Of a stretch of 64,000 nucleotides of DNA, positions 43,023 to 52,200 are shown in pieces. Origin of the DNA: Bradyrhizobium sp. BTAi1 (GTDB taxonomy: Bacteria; Pseudomonadota; Alphaproteobacteria; Rhizobiales; Xanthobacteraceae); contig NC_009485.1 in the NCBI RefSeq assembly GCF_000015165.1, positions 5,723,501-5,787,500 on the forward strand, read 5' to 3'. The notes under the pieces are model-generated. The model had not been told where the DNA came from, did not search any database, and saw nothing but the letters and a program-made list of their open reading frames with translations. The position numbers and the translations under genes were made by a program. How positions within the stretch are numbered: position 1 is the stretch's first letter; every line of letters begins with the position of its first letter.

Positions 43023-44969
43023 ATGACCCGAATGTCCCTTCGTCCGATGCTCGCGGCCGGCGTGCTGGCCGGCCTGCTCGCCCCTTTCGCGGCCACCCAG
43101 GCGGCTGCGCAGTTCGGTGCCCCGCCGCTGCAGATCAGCTGGGAGGTGCGCAATCGCTTCCGCCTGTTCCGCGAGGAGCGCGACTTTCTGCTCCATGCCG
43201 AGAGCACGCGCGATCGCTCGATTCTCGCCGCCGAGCAGGGCCTGGGGGTGCAGAGCGACGGCCGCGGCTGGGCCCGCAACGTCGTCAACCGGCTGTGCAT
43301 CGACCTGGCCGGCCACGTCAACGAACCGTGCACGCGCGACAACGTGAAAGAAAGCTATCTCACGCCGATCGACCATCCCGTCACGGTGCGCCTCACCGGG
43401 CCGGTGCCGGTCGGCGCCACCTGCGCCTGGTCGTTCGACGATGGCGACGGGCCGCAGACATCGACCTTCGACTGCGCCGAGCCGGTCAATTTGCGCGTCC
43501 GCTATGGCCGCCAGACCGTTGCCAGCGTGGATGTGACCAGCGCCGAAGGCACGCGACAGGTCTCGACCGGCATCCAGGTCCGCGACGTCTTCATCGCCGG
43601 TCTCGGCGACAGCATCGCGTCGGGTGAAGGCAATCCCGACCGCCCGATCGCGCTCGCTGACGAGGGTTTCTGCTTCCGCTCCTATCTCGGCGGGCCGACC
43701 GCGCAATATTATCGGCCGAGCCGCGCCGGCTTCAAAGGTGGCCGCGCCTGTGAGGCGCCGGACACGCTGCAGAACTGGCAGAAGTACAGTGCGGTGTGGT
43801 TCAACGCCGCCTGCCACCGCTCGCTCTACAGCTACCAGACCCGCACCGCGCTGGCGCTCGCGGTGCGCTATCCGCACGTCGCCGTCACCTATCTGCCGCT
43901 CGCCTGCACCGGCGCGACCATTGCCGACGGCCTGTTCGGCAGCCAGCGCGCGCGCGAATGCACGCCTGGCCGCTCGGTGACCACCTGCGCCGGCGGCGTC
44001 AACGGCCAGATCGGCGAGTTGCGCGAGGCGCTCACCGCGGCCAAGCGCCGCCAGCCGGATCGGCGGCTCGATCTGGTGCTGCTGTCGATCGGCGCCAACG
44101 ACATCAACTTCTCCGGCCTCGTCGCCGACGTCATCGTCGACACGCCGACTGAACGCACTCTCTTCAAGCGCTCAGGCGTCATCGGCTCGGTGGAGGAGTC
44201 GCGCAGCGAGCTGGCGCGCGACCTGCCGCAGGGCTTCGCCAAGCTGCGCGAGGCGTTGAAGCCGCTGGTCGGCGACCTCTCGCACGTCATCTACACCGCC
44301 TACGGCAATCCGGCGCTGAGCGGGCCTGGGGTTCCCTGCCCCGGCGGTCCGGCCGGCTTCGAGGTGCATCCCTCGTTCAATGCCAATCCGCAGCGGCTCG
44401 CCAAGGTCGCGGGGTTCGTCGAGAACGAGTTCCTGCCGTCGCTGCGCGGGCTTGCGCAATGCACCGCGGGTGTGCTGTGCCGCGATCCCGGCACCGATCG
44501 CATGACGTTCGTCGATGCGCATCAGGCCGCCTTCGCCCAGCACGGCTTCTGCGCGCGCTCGCCCCAGGACCCGCCCTTCGACCGCGAATGCTTCTCGCAG
44601 GCCGGCGACAGCTTCGATCCGAATATCGTCAGCGCCGCCAATGAACCGCTGCTGTGCGGTCGCGGCGCCAGCGAGTATCGTCCCTATCTGCCGCGCGCAC
44701 GCTGGATCCGCGACGCCAATGACAGCTACTTCTCGGCCATGACCTATCCGCAGGGCCTGCCCGCGGCGATGCAGCCGGCCGACATTCACGATGCGAGCTG
44801 GGGCGTGCTGTCGGCGGTCTATGGCGGCGCTGTGCATCCGAGCGCCGAAGGCCATGCCGCGATGGCAGACGCGGCGTTTCCGGCCGCGGCGGAAGTGCTC
44901 GACCTCGATGCCCCGGAGCCCAAGATTACCAGCCAGCCGCTGCCACCCGCTGGCGGGGTGCGGCAGTGA
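43023..44969 (+). CDS. Secreted SGNH/GDSL-type hydrolase
   Basis: A 648-residue exported esterase-like protein. It has a signal peptide (about 1-30, ending ATQAAAQ), an N-terminal beta-rich segment (to ~185), then the SGNH domain: GLGDSIASGEGNPD with Ser197, a Gly block, LSIGANDINFSG (the Asn of block III), and the His605 block AVHPSAEGH. About 10 Cys (for example CHRSLYS, CTGAT, CTPGR, CAGGVNGQ) suggest disulfides and periplasmic or extracellular location. Substrate unknown; the length exceeds most GDSL lipases. Confidence 0.86.
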   Translation: MTRMSLRPMLAAGVLAGLLAPFAATQAAAQFGAPPLQISWEVRNRFRLFREERDFLLHAESTRDRSILAAEQGLGVQSDGRGWARNVVNRLCIDLAGHVNEPCTRDNVKESYLTPIDHPVTVRLTGPVPVGATCAWSFDDGDGPQTSTFDCAEPVNLRVRYGRQTVASVDVTSAEGTRQVSTGIQVRDVFIAGLGDSIASGEGNPDRPIALADEGFCFRSYLGGPTAQYYRPSRAGFKGGRACEAPDTLQNWQKYSAVWFNAACHRSLYSYQTRTALALAVRYPHVAVTYLPLACTGATIADGLFGSQRARECTPGRSVTTCAGGVNGQIGELREALTAAKRRQPDRRLDLVLLSIGANDINFSGLVADVIVDTPTERTLFKRSGVIGSVEESRSELARDLPQGFAKLREALKPLVGDLSHVIYTAYGNPALSGPGVPCPGGPAGFEVHPSFNANPQRLAKVAGFVENEFLPSLRGLAQCTAGVLCRDPGTDRMTFVDAHQAAFAQHGFCARSPQDPPFDRECFSQAGDSFDPNIVSAANEPLLCGRGASEYRPYLPRARWIRDANDSYFSAMTYPQGLPAAMQPADIHDASWGVLSAVYGGAVHPSAEGHAAMADAAFPAAAEVLDLDAPEPKITSQPLPPAGGVRQ

Positions 44970-45164
44970 CGCCGGCCTGACATCGATTTGCCCGTCGGGC
45001 GTCCGTGCATGCGCTTGGGATGGTCGACCGGCCGCCAAGCGCCGCGAACACGCCGCGCGTCGTGCGCGCCCATGAACGAAAATCGGCAACCTCGTCAGAA
45101 GGATCATCCTGTCCGCTGGCGCCGGGCCGAATTTCGCCCTTTCGTTTTTACAGAAATTATGCTC

Positions 45165-45600
45165 TGCTCACGCATCCCGTGCTCACAGAGGGGCGCGTCG
45201 CGATCGTCACGAACGTGGAGCGCGGGATGCGGTGGGCGCCACCGGTCGCAGCGTGATCCGATCATGCCGACGAACGATCGGCGGCGCACGGTGAAATCGT
45301 ATGGTCCTGGTCTCCCGATGCTGAGGCCAAGCCGGCGGTGATGATGATCCGCCTGTGACGGGGGCAAACAAGCCGGTCCCCGGGGAGAGTCCGTATAAGC
45401 CGTCAAGCCATCGCGCGGGGAATGCCGGTGATCGGCTGAACCTGTGGTGACTGCCGCCTGCTTATCTTGTTGCAGGCGGGCCATGGGTGAGGCCTTCACC
45501 CGGCATTCCCCGCGCCCTCGTCTTTCAGAGGGTGAAAGTGCTGCAAGGCTCGGACGCCATGCGCCGCGAGATCGCGACACCATGCTCATCAGCAACCGCC
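45165..45600. repeat. Dispersed ~430-bp repeat with structured RNA-like core
   Basis: The 652-base gap 44970-45621 holds no gene I can support. Most of it resembles a repeat I recall from many Bradyrhizobium intergenic regions. The core has a long inverted repeat (GCGCGGGGAATGCCGG at 45413-45428 against 45498-45515) enclosing a CGCCTGC/GCAGGCG hairpin and the box CCTGTGGTGACT, then a small CCCTC/GAGGG hairpin (45514-45532). The layout looks like a folded RNA. Family identity is from memory and needs a self-genome search. Confidence 0.55.
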
Positions 45601-45621
45601 GAGCCGCGGCCCGGCAGCGGA

Positions 45622-46233
45622 CTACTTCGCTGGCGCCGGCTTCTTCATCATCGGCGGGGCTGCCTGCTTCGCCGCCGGAATCGCGGGGGCCGCGGGAGGC
45701 GGCAGATATTTGGCGATGACCGCCGGATCGATCTGCGCCATGGCCGTATCAGGCAGGCGCACCCAGGTCTCGTCCCTGCCGAGCAGCGAGAAACCGATAT
45801 AGCCGCGCAGCGTCAACGACTGGCCGTCGGGGCTCAAGGTCATCTTGGCGCTGTAGATCTTGCCGTCGCGGGGATCGAGCACATTGCCGTCTTCGTACTT
45901 CAGGCCGTCGCGCTTCATGTCGCGGATGAAGGACAGACCGAGCCAGGGCGCATTCTTTCGATCGTCGGTGCACTTGTCGCAGACCCGGTTCGGCGGATCG
46001 GTCGGCTTGGGAAACAGCTTTGCCATCACGCCTTCGAAGACCCCGTTGTGGTCGACGACAAGCACGTAGAGCACCGGCTGACCGTTCTCGACCTTCTGCC
46101 ACAGTCCCGCCGCGGACGGCTCCGCTGCGAGCGCAGGCCGCGTCAGCAGCGCACCGGCAACGACAAGCGCGCCGATCGCGAGCTTCGCCACGCCAGATGC
46201 CAACCGAAGCCGGGAAAACGCATTCAGCATCAT
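45622..46233 (-). CDS. DUF2147 exported protein
   Basis: A 203-residue protein from the ATG 46231-46233 (MMLNAFSRLRLASG), with GGTGAGG ahead; the frame is open further up without similarity. It has a signal peptide (ending RPALAAEP, about residue 33), then the DUF2147 domain: AAGLWQKVENGQPVLYVLVV, CDKCTDDRKNAPWLGLSFI and WDGGN-like KYEDGNVLDPRDGKIYSAKM. A Pro/Ala/Lys-rich tail ends it. DUF2147 proteins are periplasmic and of unknown function. Confidence 0.87.
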   Translation of the reverse strand: MMLNAFSRLRLASGVAKLAIGALVVAGALLTRPALAAEPSAAGLWQKVENGQPVLYVLVVDHNGVFEGVMAKLFPKPTDPPNRVCDKCTDDRKNAPWLGLSFIRDMKRDGLKYEDGNVLDPRDGKIYSAKMTLSPDGQSLTLRGYIGFSLLGRDETWVRLPDTAMAQIDPAVIAKYLPPPAAPAIPAAKQAAPPMMKKPAPAK

Positions 46234-46401
46234 CACCTCACCTTGACCAATCCACAAATCGAATGGCCCGCCAGTCCGGGCCTTTCGAGCGTCGCTCCAG
46301 CCCATAACAGGTCTTGCGCGCCGGTGAAACCGGCGCACAAAGGAAACATTTCTTCACATTTGAGTTGGATGGACGACGTCGGGTTCCACCTCACCAACGA
46401 A

Positions 46402-47430
46402 TTAGTTGACGCCGAGCTTCTTCTGCAGGCTCGACGACGACGTCGTGTACTGGAACACCAGCCGCTTCTCCGGATACACGTAGCGGTGCGCTTTCTGCGC
46501 CATCAACGCGCCCTCGTGGAATCCACACAGGATCAGCTTGATCTTGCCCGGATAAGTATTGATGTCGCCGATCGCAAAGATGCCGGGCACGCTGGTCTCG
46601 AACGCCGAGGTCTCGACCGGAATGAGATTGTTCTCGAGTGCAATGCCCCAATCGGCGACGGGACCGAGCTTCATCGTCAATCCGAAGAACGGCAGCATCA
46701 TATCGCAGGCGACGGTCTCGACCGAATTGTCGTTGCCCTTGATGGAAGCGGCGGCGAGCACGCCGTTGGCACCTTCGAGCGCACTGACCTGGCCGATCCG
46801 CAGATCCATCTTGCCGCTTGCGACGAGCGCGCGCATCTGCTCGACGCTGTGAGGCGCCGCGCGGAAATCGTCGCGACGATGCACGAGGGTGATGCGCTTG
46901 GCCAGGGGATGCAGATTGAGCGTCCAGTCGAGGGCGGAATCGCCGCCGCCGACGATGACGACATTCTTGTCGCGGAACTGCTCCATCTTGCGCACGGCGT
47001 AGAACACCGAGGTGCCTTCATAAGCCTCGATGCCCGGCACCGGCGGCCGCTTCGGCTGAAACGAGCCGCCGCCTGCGGCGATCACCACGACCTTGCACTC
47101 GAACACCTTGCCGGCGTCGGTGGTGACGCGAAAGCCGGGATCGCCGATCTTCTCGACCTTCTCGACCATCTCGCCGAGATGAAAGGTCGGGCTGAACGGC
47201 TTGATCTGCTCCATCAGCTGATCGGTCAGCCCCTGCCCCGTCACCATCGGCACACCCGGAATGTCATAGATCGGCTTTTCCGGATAGAGCTCGGCGCACT
47301 GGCCGCCGACCTTGTCGAGGATGTCGATCAGATGCGCCTTGATGTCGAGCAGCCCCAGTTCAAACACGGCAAACAGTCCGCAAGGGCCCGCGCCAATGAT
47401 CAGCACGTCGGTCTTGATCGCTTCGCTCAT
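46402..47430 (-). CDS. Ferredoxin/flavodoxin-NADP+ reductase, thioredoxin-reductase-like type
   Basis: A 342-residue flavoprotein matching the TrxB-like FNR class known from Rhodopseudomonas palustris and Bacillus YumC. FAD motif IIGAGPCGLFAVFELGLLD (about 11-29), NADPH motif VVIVGGGDSALDWTLNL (about 158-174), and the second FAD motif GIFAIGDINTYPGKIKLIL. It has no CxxC redox disulfide between the domains, so it is not a thioredoxin reductase. It transfers electrons between NADPH and ferredoxin; a 2Fe-2S ferredoxin gene lies 0.7 kb away. The C-terminal extension TTSSSSLQKKLGVN is typical of the class. Confidence 0.92.
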   Translation of the reverse strand: MSEAIKTDVLIIGAGPCGLFAVFELGLLDIKAHLIDILDKVGGQCAELYPEKPIYDIPGVPMVTGQGLTDQLMEQIKPFSPTFHLGEMVEKVEKIGDPGFRVTTDAGKVFECKVVVIAAGGGSFQPKRPPVPGIEAYEGTSVFYAVRKMEQFRDKNVVIVGGGDSALDWTLNLHPLAKRITLVHRRDDFRAAPHSVEQMRALVASGKMDLRIGQVSALEGANGVLAAASIKGNDNSVETVACDMMLPFFGLTMKLGPVADWGIALENNLIPVETSAFETSVPGIFAIGDINTYPGKIKLILCGFHEGALMAQKAHRYVYPEKRLVFQYTTSSSSLQKKLGVN

Positions 47431-47603
47431 GTCGCTCTTCTCGTTGAGAGGCGCCGCTCGGTGGTGGCGGCAGGTGGCGGTCCCGAATTTGTAGCCAACG
47501 GGCCAGTGTCAGGGAAGGCACAAAAGCCCCCCTCGCCGGCCGCCGCTTGCAGCGCCGAGCGTAGCGGGGTTTGAAGGAGAGGTGAAATGATGGAGATCAA
47601 TCG

Positions 47604-48068
47604 GTGACAGAGACGGCCCGCCGCGACCAGACGCCCCGCCTTGAAGACTTCCCGTACCGTCTCACGGACAATGTGCGGTTTGGCGATCTCGACCCCAACC
47701 AGCACGTCAACAACGCGGTCTATGCGACCTATTTCGAGACCGGCCGAGTGACGCTGATGAAGGACCCGCGCCATGGCCTCCTGCAGGAGGGGCTGGCCTG
47801 GATCATGGTGCGGCTCGACATGCATTTCCGCGCCGAGCTGCGCTGGCCGGGGACGATCGAGCTCGGGCTGGGCGTGGTCAGATTGGGGCGCACCTCGGTG
47901 ACCTGCGAGCAGGTCGTGTTCTCGGAGGGGCGCTGCGTGGCCTCGGCCACCGCGGTGATGGTGCTGATCGACGAGGTGACACGCAAGCCGGCGCCGCTGG
48001 CGGTGCAGCTGGTCCAGGCGCTGCAGCCCTGGGCCCGGCGGGGCGTAACGCTGACGCCGTCGGCATGA
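47604..48068 (+). CDS. Acyl-CoA thioesterase, 4HBT hotdog family
   Basis: A 154-residue hotdog-fold protein with FRFGDLDPNQHVNNAVYATY-type motif (VRFGDLDPNQHVNNAVYATY, about 22-41), in which the Asp is the catalytic residue of the 4-hydroxybenzoyl-CoA thioesterase and YbgC-type group. It ends with LVQALQPWARRGVTLTPSA. It starts with GTG (47604). It converges on the ferredoxin gene and diverges from the FNR gene. The acyl-CoA substrate is unknown. Confidence 0.85.
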   Translation: MTETARRDQTPRLEDFPYRLTDNVRFGDLDPNQHVNNAVYATYFETGRVTLMKDPRHGLLQEGLAWIMVRLDMHFRAELRWPGTIELGLGVVRLGRTSVTCEQVVFSEGRCVASATAVMVLIDEVTRKPAPLAVQLVQALQPWARRGVTLTPSA

Positions 48069-48121
48069 GCGCGGGAGCGAGGCTCAGGACAGGCCGTCCC
48101 GGCGGACGGCCCCCGGACGGG

Positions 48122-48442
48122 TCAGGCCTGACGCTCGGGCGTCGCGACCACGAGGCCGTCCAGCTCGTCGGACACCTTGATCTGGCAGGACAGACGCGAA
48201 TTCGGCCGCACTTCATAGCCGAAATCGAGCATGTCCTCTTCCATCGGGGTCGGCGGACCCACCTTCTCGCGCCAGGCTTCGTCGACATAGACATGGCAGG
48301 TCGCGCAGGCGCAGGCGCCGCCGCATTCGGCCTCGATACCGGGAATGGCATTGCGGATCGCCGCTTCCATGACGGTCGCGCCGTTCTCGATCTCAACGGT
48401 TCGGGATTCGCCGGTATGGTCGACAAAGGTGATCTTGGCCAT
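48122..48442 (-). CDS. 2Fe-2S ferredoxin, adrenodoxin/FdxB type
   Basis: A 106-residue adrenodoxin-like ferredoxin. Cluster ligands are in ECGGACACATCHVYV (C-x5-C-x2-C) and SRLSCQIKVSDELDGLVV. Ends PERQA. This class serves cytochrome P450 systems or Fe-S assembly; the FNR at 46402-47430 is a plausible electron donor, though they are not in one operon. It is downstream of the Hpt gene on the same strand with an 83-base gap. Confidence 0.92.
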   Translation of the reverse strand: MAKITFVDHTGESRTVEIENGATVMEAAIRNAIPGIEAECGGACACATCHVYVDEAWREKVGPPTPMEEDMLDFGYEVRPNSRLSCQIKVSDELDGLVVATPERQA

Positions 48443-48525
48443 GTGCGCTCATGCTGCGGAGGAAATGAAGTCGGGCTGTCCTATAACGGACCGCTCCGCT
48501 CCGCGCTAGTGCTGCGGCCGGCGGC

Positions 48526-48900
48526 TCAGGCGACGCCGAGCATGTCGGCAATGGCCGCGCGCGCCTGTGCGACCGCGGTGCCGAGCCAGGCCAACGCGCC
48601 GGCCGGATCGCCGTCGCGCAGCGCCGCTTCCAGGCCCTCGGCGGCGTCGGCGACATCGAGTGCGCCGATGGCGCGGGCCGAGCCCTTCAAGGTGTGGGCC
48701 ACAGCGGCGGCGTCTTCGGGCATCACCTGTAGCCGCTCCAACAGGCGAACCGCCTGGTTGGAGAACATGCCGAGGACCTCCCGCTCAAGGTCGGCGTCCC
48801 CCAGCGTCATGCGCCGCAACAGGTCCAGGCTGATCGGCCCATCATCGGGCACCAGCGGGGGCGAAGGCATCCATTCGATCCGTTGCAGGTCGGGAATCAT
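48526..48900 (-). CDS. Stand-alone Hpt phosphotransfer protein
   Basis: A 124-residue Hpt-domain protein starting at ATG 48898-48900 (MIPDLQRIEWMPSPP). The phosphorylatable His69 lies in the motif AHTLKGSARAIGA, within a four-helix bundle. It should relay phosphate between response regulators and histidine kinases; no kinase or regulator gene is adjacent. It diverges from the large polar-growth protein gene, and the gap carries CtrA-like boxes, so a cell-cycle link is possible but unproven. Confidence 0.88.
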   Translation of the reverse strand: MIPDLQRIEWMPSPPLVPDDGPISLDLLRRMTLGDADLEREVLGMFSNQAVRLLERLQVMPEDAAAVAHTLKGSARAIGALDVADAAEGLEAALRDGDPAGALAWLGTAVAQARAAIADMLGVA

Positions 48901-48962
48901 GGCGGCGGTCCGGTGCGGCGGCGCCGATGGCGCCTCTGTCCGCAAGCCAAGCACGACAATGG

Positions 48963-48977
48963 TTAACGCTTCGTTAG
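48963..48977. promoter_or_regulatory. CtrA-like box upstream of the Hpt gene
   Basis: TTAA (48963-48966), seven bases, TTAG (48974-48977); one mismatch from TTAA-N7-TTAA. On the minus strand the TTAACCAT core points toward the Hpt start 63-77 bases away. Confidence 0.45.
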
Positions 48978-49064
48978 CGCCCCAATTGCCGCGGGTTTGC
49001 CGCGATTTCGACCTCGCTCCGCCCCAATCGCGGCTGAAACGAGAATTCGCAGGACTTCTAAAGT

Positions 49065-49106
49065 GTTAACGACAGCTGCTGTTAACGATGATTAAGAATC
49101 TCTTAA
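49065..49106. promoter_or_regulatory. TTAA array upstream of the polar-growth coiled-coil gene
   Basis: Four TTAA tetrads lie within 41 bases (49066, 49082, 49092 and 49103). The last two form a perfect TTAA-N7-TTAACC box; 49082 and 49092 are spaced by six. The first two sit in a near-perfect palindrome, GTTAAC-GA-CAGCTG-CT-GTTAAC (49065-49086). The array is about 185-220 bases upstream of the ATG at 49289. No other gene is seen in the 388-base divergent gap. Confidence 0.6.
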
Positions 49107-49288
49107 CCACGCCCATTTCTTTCAAATGGCGCAGCCAATAGGATGCTCCTTCGGATGGAATGGGCCACCTGGCGGAATTTGCCACCTCAGGTTGCCCTGT
49201 AGAGGGATGACGTCCGGTTTGAGCCATTCGAGGGGGCACTCGTGTGCGGCTCGCCGGATCGAAATTAAGACGAGGGCTCGGACTCAAC

Positions 49289-52200
49289 ATGGCGAACACC
49301 CCTAAAAAGGTCAAAGACCCGACTGAAGTTGCGCTGTCCGCCATTCAGGAGGCTTTGAACATCAGCGACACGTCCGCGCCCCTGGAACAGCAGGGTCCGG
49401 TCCAAGCTGACGGGGCCGCGTCGGGGAAGTCCGCCGGCGCCTCCTCCTATGATTCGTTCGACAACCGTCCGGGCGCCGACCGCGGGACGCTGGACGACAT
49501 CGAACCACCGCCTTTGGCCGTGCGACGGCCGGCCAATGACGACCGCGAAACCATCGGCCAGCTTCTCCAGGCCATCCAGAAGGGCCGCCCGACGCGCAGC
49601 GTCTACACGCTGGCCACCGCGTTCGCCGGCATCTGGATCGTCGGCTGTGCCCTGATCACGATCGGCTTCCTGCCGTCGCTGCAGGCGCTGCTGGGACAGA
49701 GCGGCGGCGTGCTCGTGCTCGCCGGCCTCTCCGCGGTGTTCTTTGCGCCGGTGCTGCTGTTCTATTTCCTCGCCAGCCTCGCCTGGCGGGGCCAGGAGCT
49801 GCGCATGATCGCGCAGTCGATGGCGCAGGTTGCGATCCGCTTCTCGGAGCCGGAAGGGGCCGCCAGCGATTCGATCGTCACCGTCGGCCAGGCGATCCGC
49901 CGCGAGGTCGCCGCGATGGGCGACGGTGTCGAGCGCGCGATCGCGCGCGCCGGCGAATTGGAAACGCTGGTCGCCAACGAGGTCGCCGCGCTCGAGCGCG
50001 CCTATAGCGACAACGAGGTTCGCATCCGCGCCCTGCTCCAGGACATCGCCCATCAGCGCGACAATCTCGTCGGCCAGGCGGAACAGGTGCGCAGCGCCAT
50101 CTCGGGCGTGCAGATCGACCTGCGCCACGACATCGCGCTGATCTCGGACGCGATCGCCTCGCGCGTCGACGAAGTCGCCAAGAGCATCACCGGCGCGCTG
50201 GAAGAACGCGGCGCCCACATCACGGCGGCCCTCGGCAATGCCGGCGACAACATGATCCTCGCGCTCGGCGAGCGCGGCGGCGATCTGTTGGACCGGCTCG
50301 AGGAGGCCAGCGCGGAAACCACCCGCGCCGTGCTCGACGCGTCCGAGCGGCTGACGACCAGCCTCAATTTCAAGACCGGCCACGTCCACGACGAGTTTGC
50401 CGACCTGTCCGACCGCGTCCACGAGATGCTCAACGAGCGCATCGACCGCATCACCAGCGAATTCGAGCAGCGCACGGCGGCCATCGTCGACGGCATTTCG
50501 GTGCGCACCGAACAGGTTCACGATTCGCTCAAGGCCTCCGGCGACTCGCTGCTGCTCGAGCTTGAGCTGCGCGGCGGCGACCTCGTCAGCAAGATCGATG
50601 AGGCGAGCCAGCGCCTGTCCAGCCAGATCCTGGCGAGCGGCGAGAAGGCGAGCGAATCCCTCGATGCCACCGTGAACACGCTGGTGGCAAAGGTAGTGAG
50701 CCAGACCGAGAGCACGCATGACACGCTCTCGACGCAGATCAGTGCCTTCGATGAGCTGGTGAAGAACCAGGGCACCGAGCTCGCAGAGCGCTTCGCGCGC
50801 GACAGCTCGACACTCGGCGCGCTGATCACCCGGCACATCACCGAATTCGACCGCACCGTGAAGACCTATGGCGGCGAGATCGTCGAGCGCATGGGCCAGC
50901 GCACCCAGGAGATCTCCGAGAATCTCAAGACCTATGTCGATACGTTCGATACAAGGCTGTCGACCAACAGCGGGGAGATCACGGCGACGCTGGACCAGCG
51001 GCTGAGCCAGTTCGAGACCAACCTGCAGACCAGCATCACCAGCTTCGATTCCTCGCTCGATTCGAAGATCAAGACCTTCGACGATACTGTCGGGGGACGC
51101 CTGAAGACGCTCGAGGAAAGCTTCGACAACCGCGCCACCTCGGTGACCGCAACGATCGAAGGACGCCTCGGCACCCTCTCCAACTCGCTGACCGACGGCG
51201 CGGCCCAGGTGCTGAGCGCGATCGACTCGCGGCTGACCGTGCTGACCACCTCGCTGACCGACGGCTCGGCCCAGGCGATCCAGTCGATCGATTCCCGCCT
51301 CAATGTTCTGACCTCATCGCTGGCCGACGGCACCGAGAAGGCGCTTGAAGCGATCGATGGGCGCATCGTCAGCCTGTCCAACATCATCGACGGCCGCAGC
51401 TCCGAGCTGACCGAGACCGTCACCGCACGGTTCCAGGACATTCACCAGAGCATCGAGACCCGGGTCGGCTCGATCGCGCGGGACATCGACCAGCGCGTGT
51501 CGCAATTCGAGGATCTGCTGGGATCGCGCGTCGAGGCCGTGGCCGGCCGCATCGAAAGCAGCGGCCGCCAGGCCAGCGACGAACTGATGACCCGCGCGGA
51601 GCTGCTGTCGGCCAGCATCAGGTCGCATGTCGAGGACGCCGAGCGCGCTCTCACCGACCTGGTGGTCAACACGAGCGAGACGATCCAGACCGGCGCACGC
51701 AATGCGCAACAGGCCCTGCTCAACGTCTCGACGGATGTCGGTTCGCAGCTGAAGACGACCTCGACCGAGGTGGAGCGCGCCCTTGCCGGCGCCGGCAGCA
51801 ACGCGGCCGATGCGATCCTGTCGAGCGCACGCGAGGCCCAGGCGACCCTGCTGACGGCCTCCGGCGAGACGGCGACCCAGATCAAGTCGCTGACGGCCGA
51901 CGTTGAACGCACGCTGACCGCGGCGGGCTCTGCCACCGCAGCCTCGATCCTTGCCGGCGCGCGCGAAGTCCAGAGCACGCTGGTATCGGCCTCCTCGGAC
52001 GCCGCCGACCACGTCAAATCGCTCGCGGCGGACGTGCAGCACTCGCTCACCGGCGTCGGAACCGCGACGGCCGAAGCCATCACCGCCGGCGCCCGCGAAG
52101 CCCAGTCCACCCTGCTCGCCGCCTCCCAGGAGGCCGCCACCCAGGTCAAGGCGCTCACCGTCGATGTGCAGCGCTCGCTCTCGATCGCGGGCACCACGAC

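Noticed and set aside
45487..47574. 695-codon plus-strand open frame over DUF2147 and the ferredoxin-NADP reductase
   Set aside because: It is antisense to well-supported genes with signal peptide and FAD motifs.
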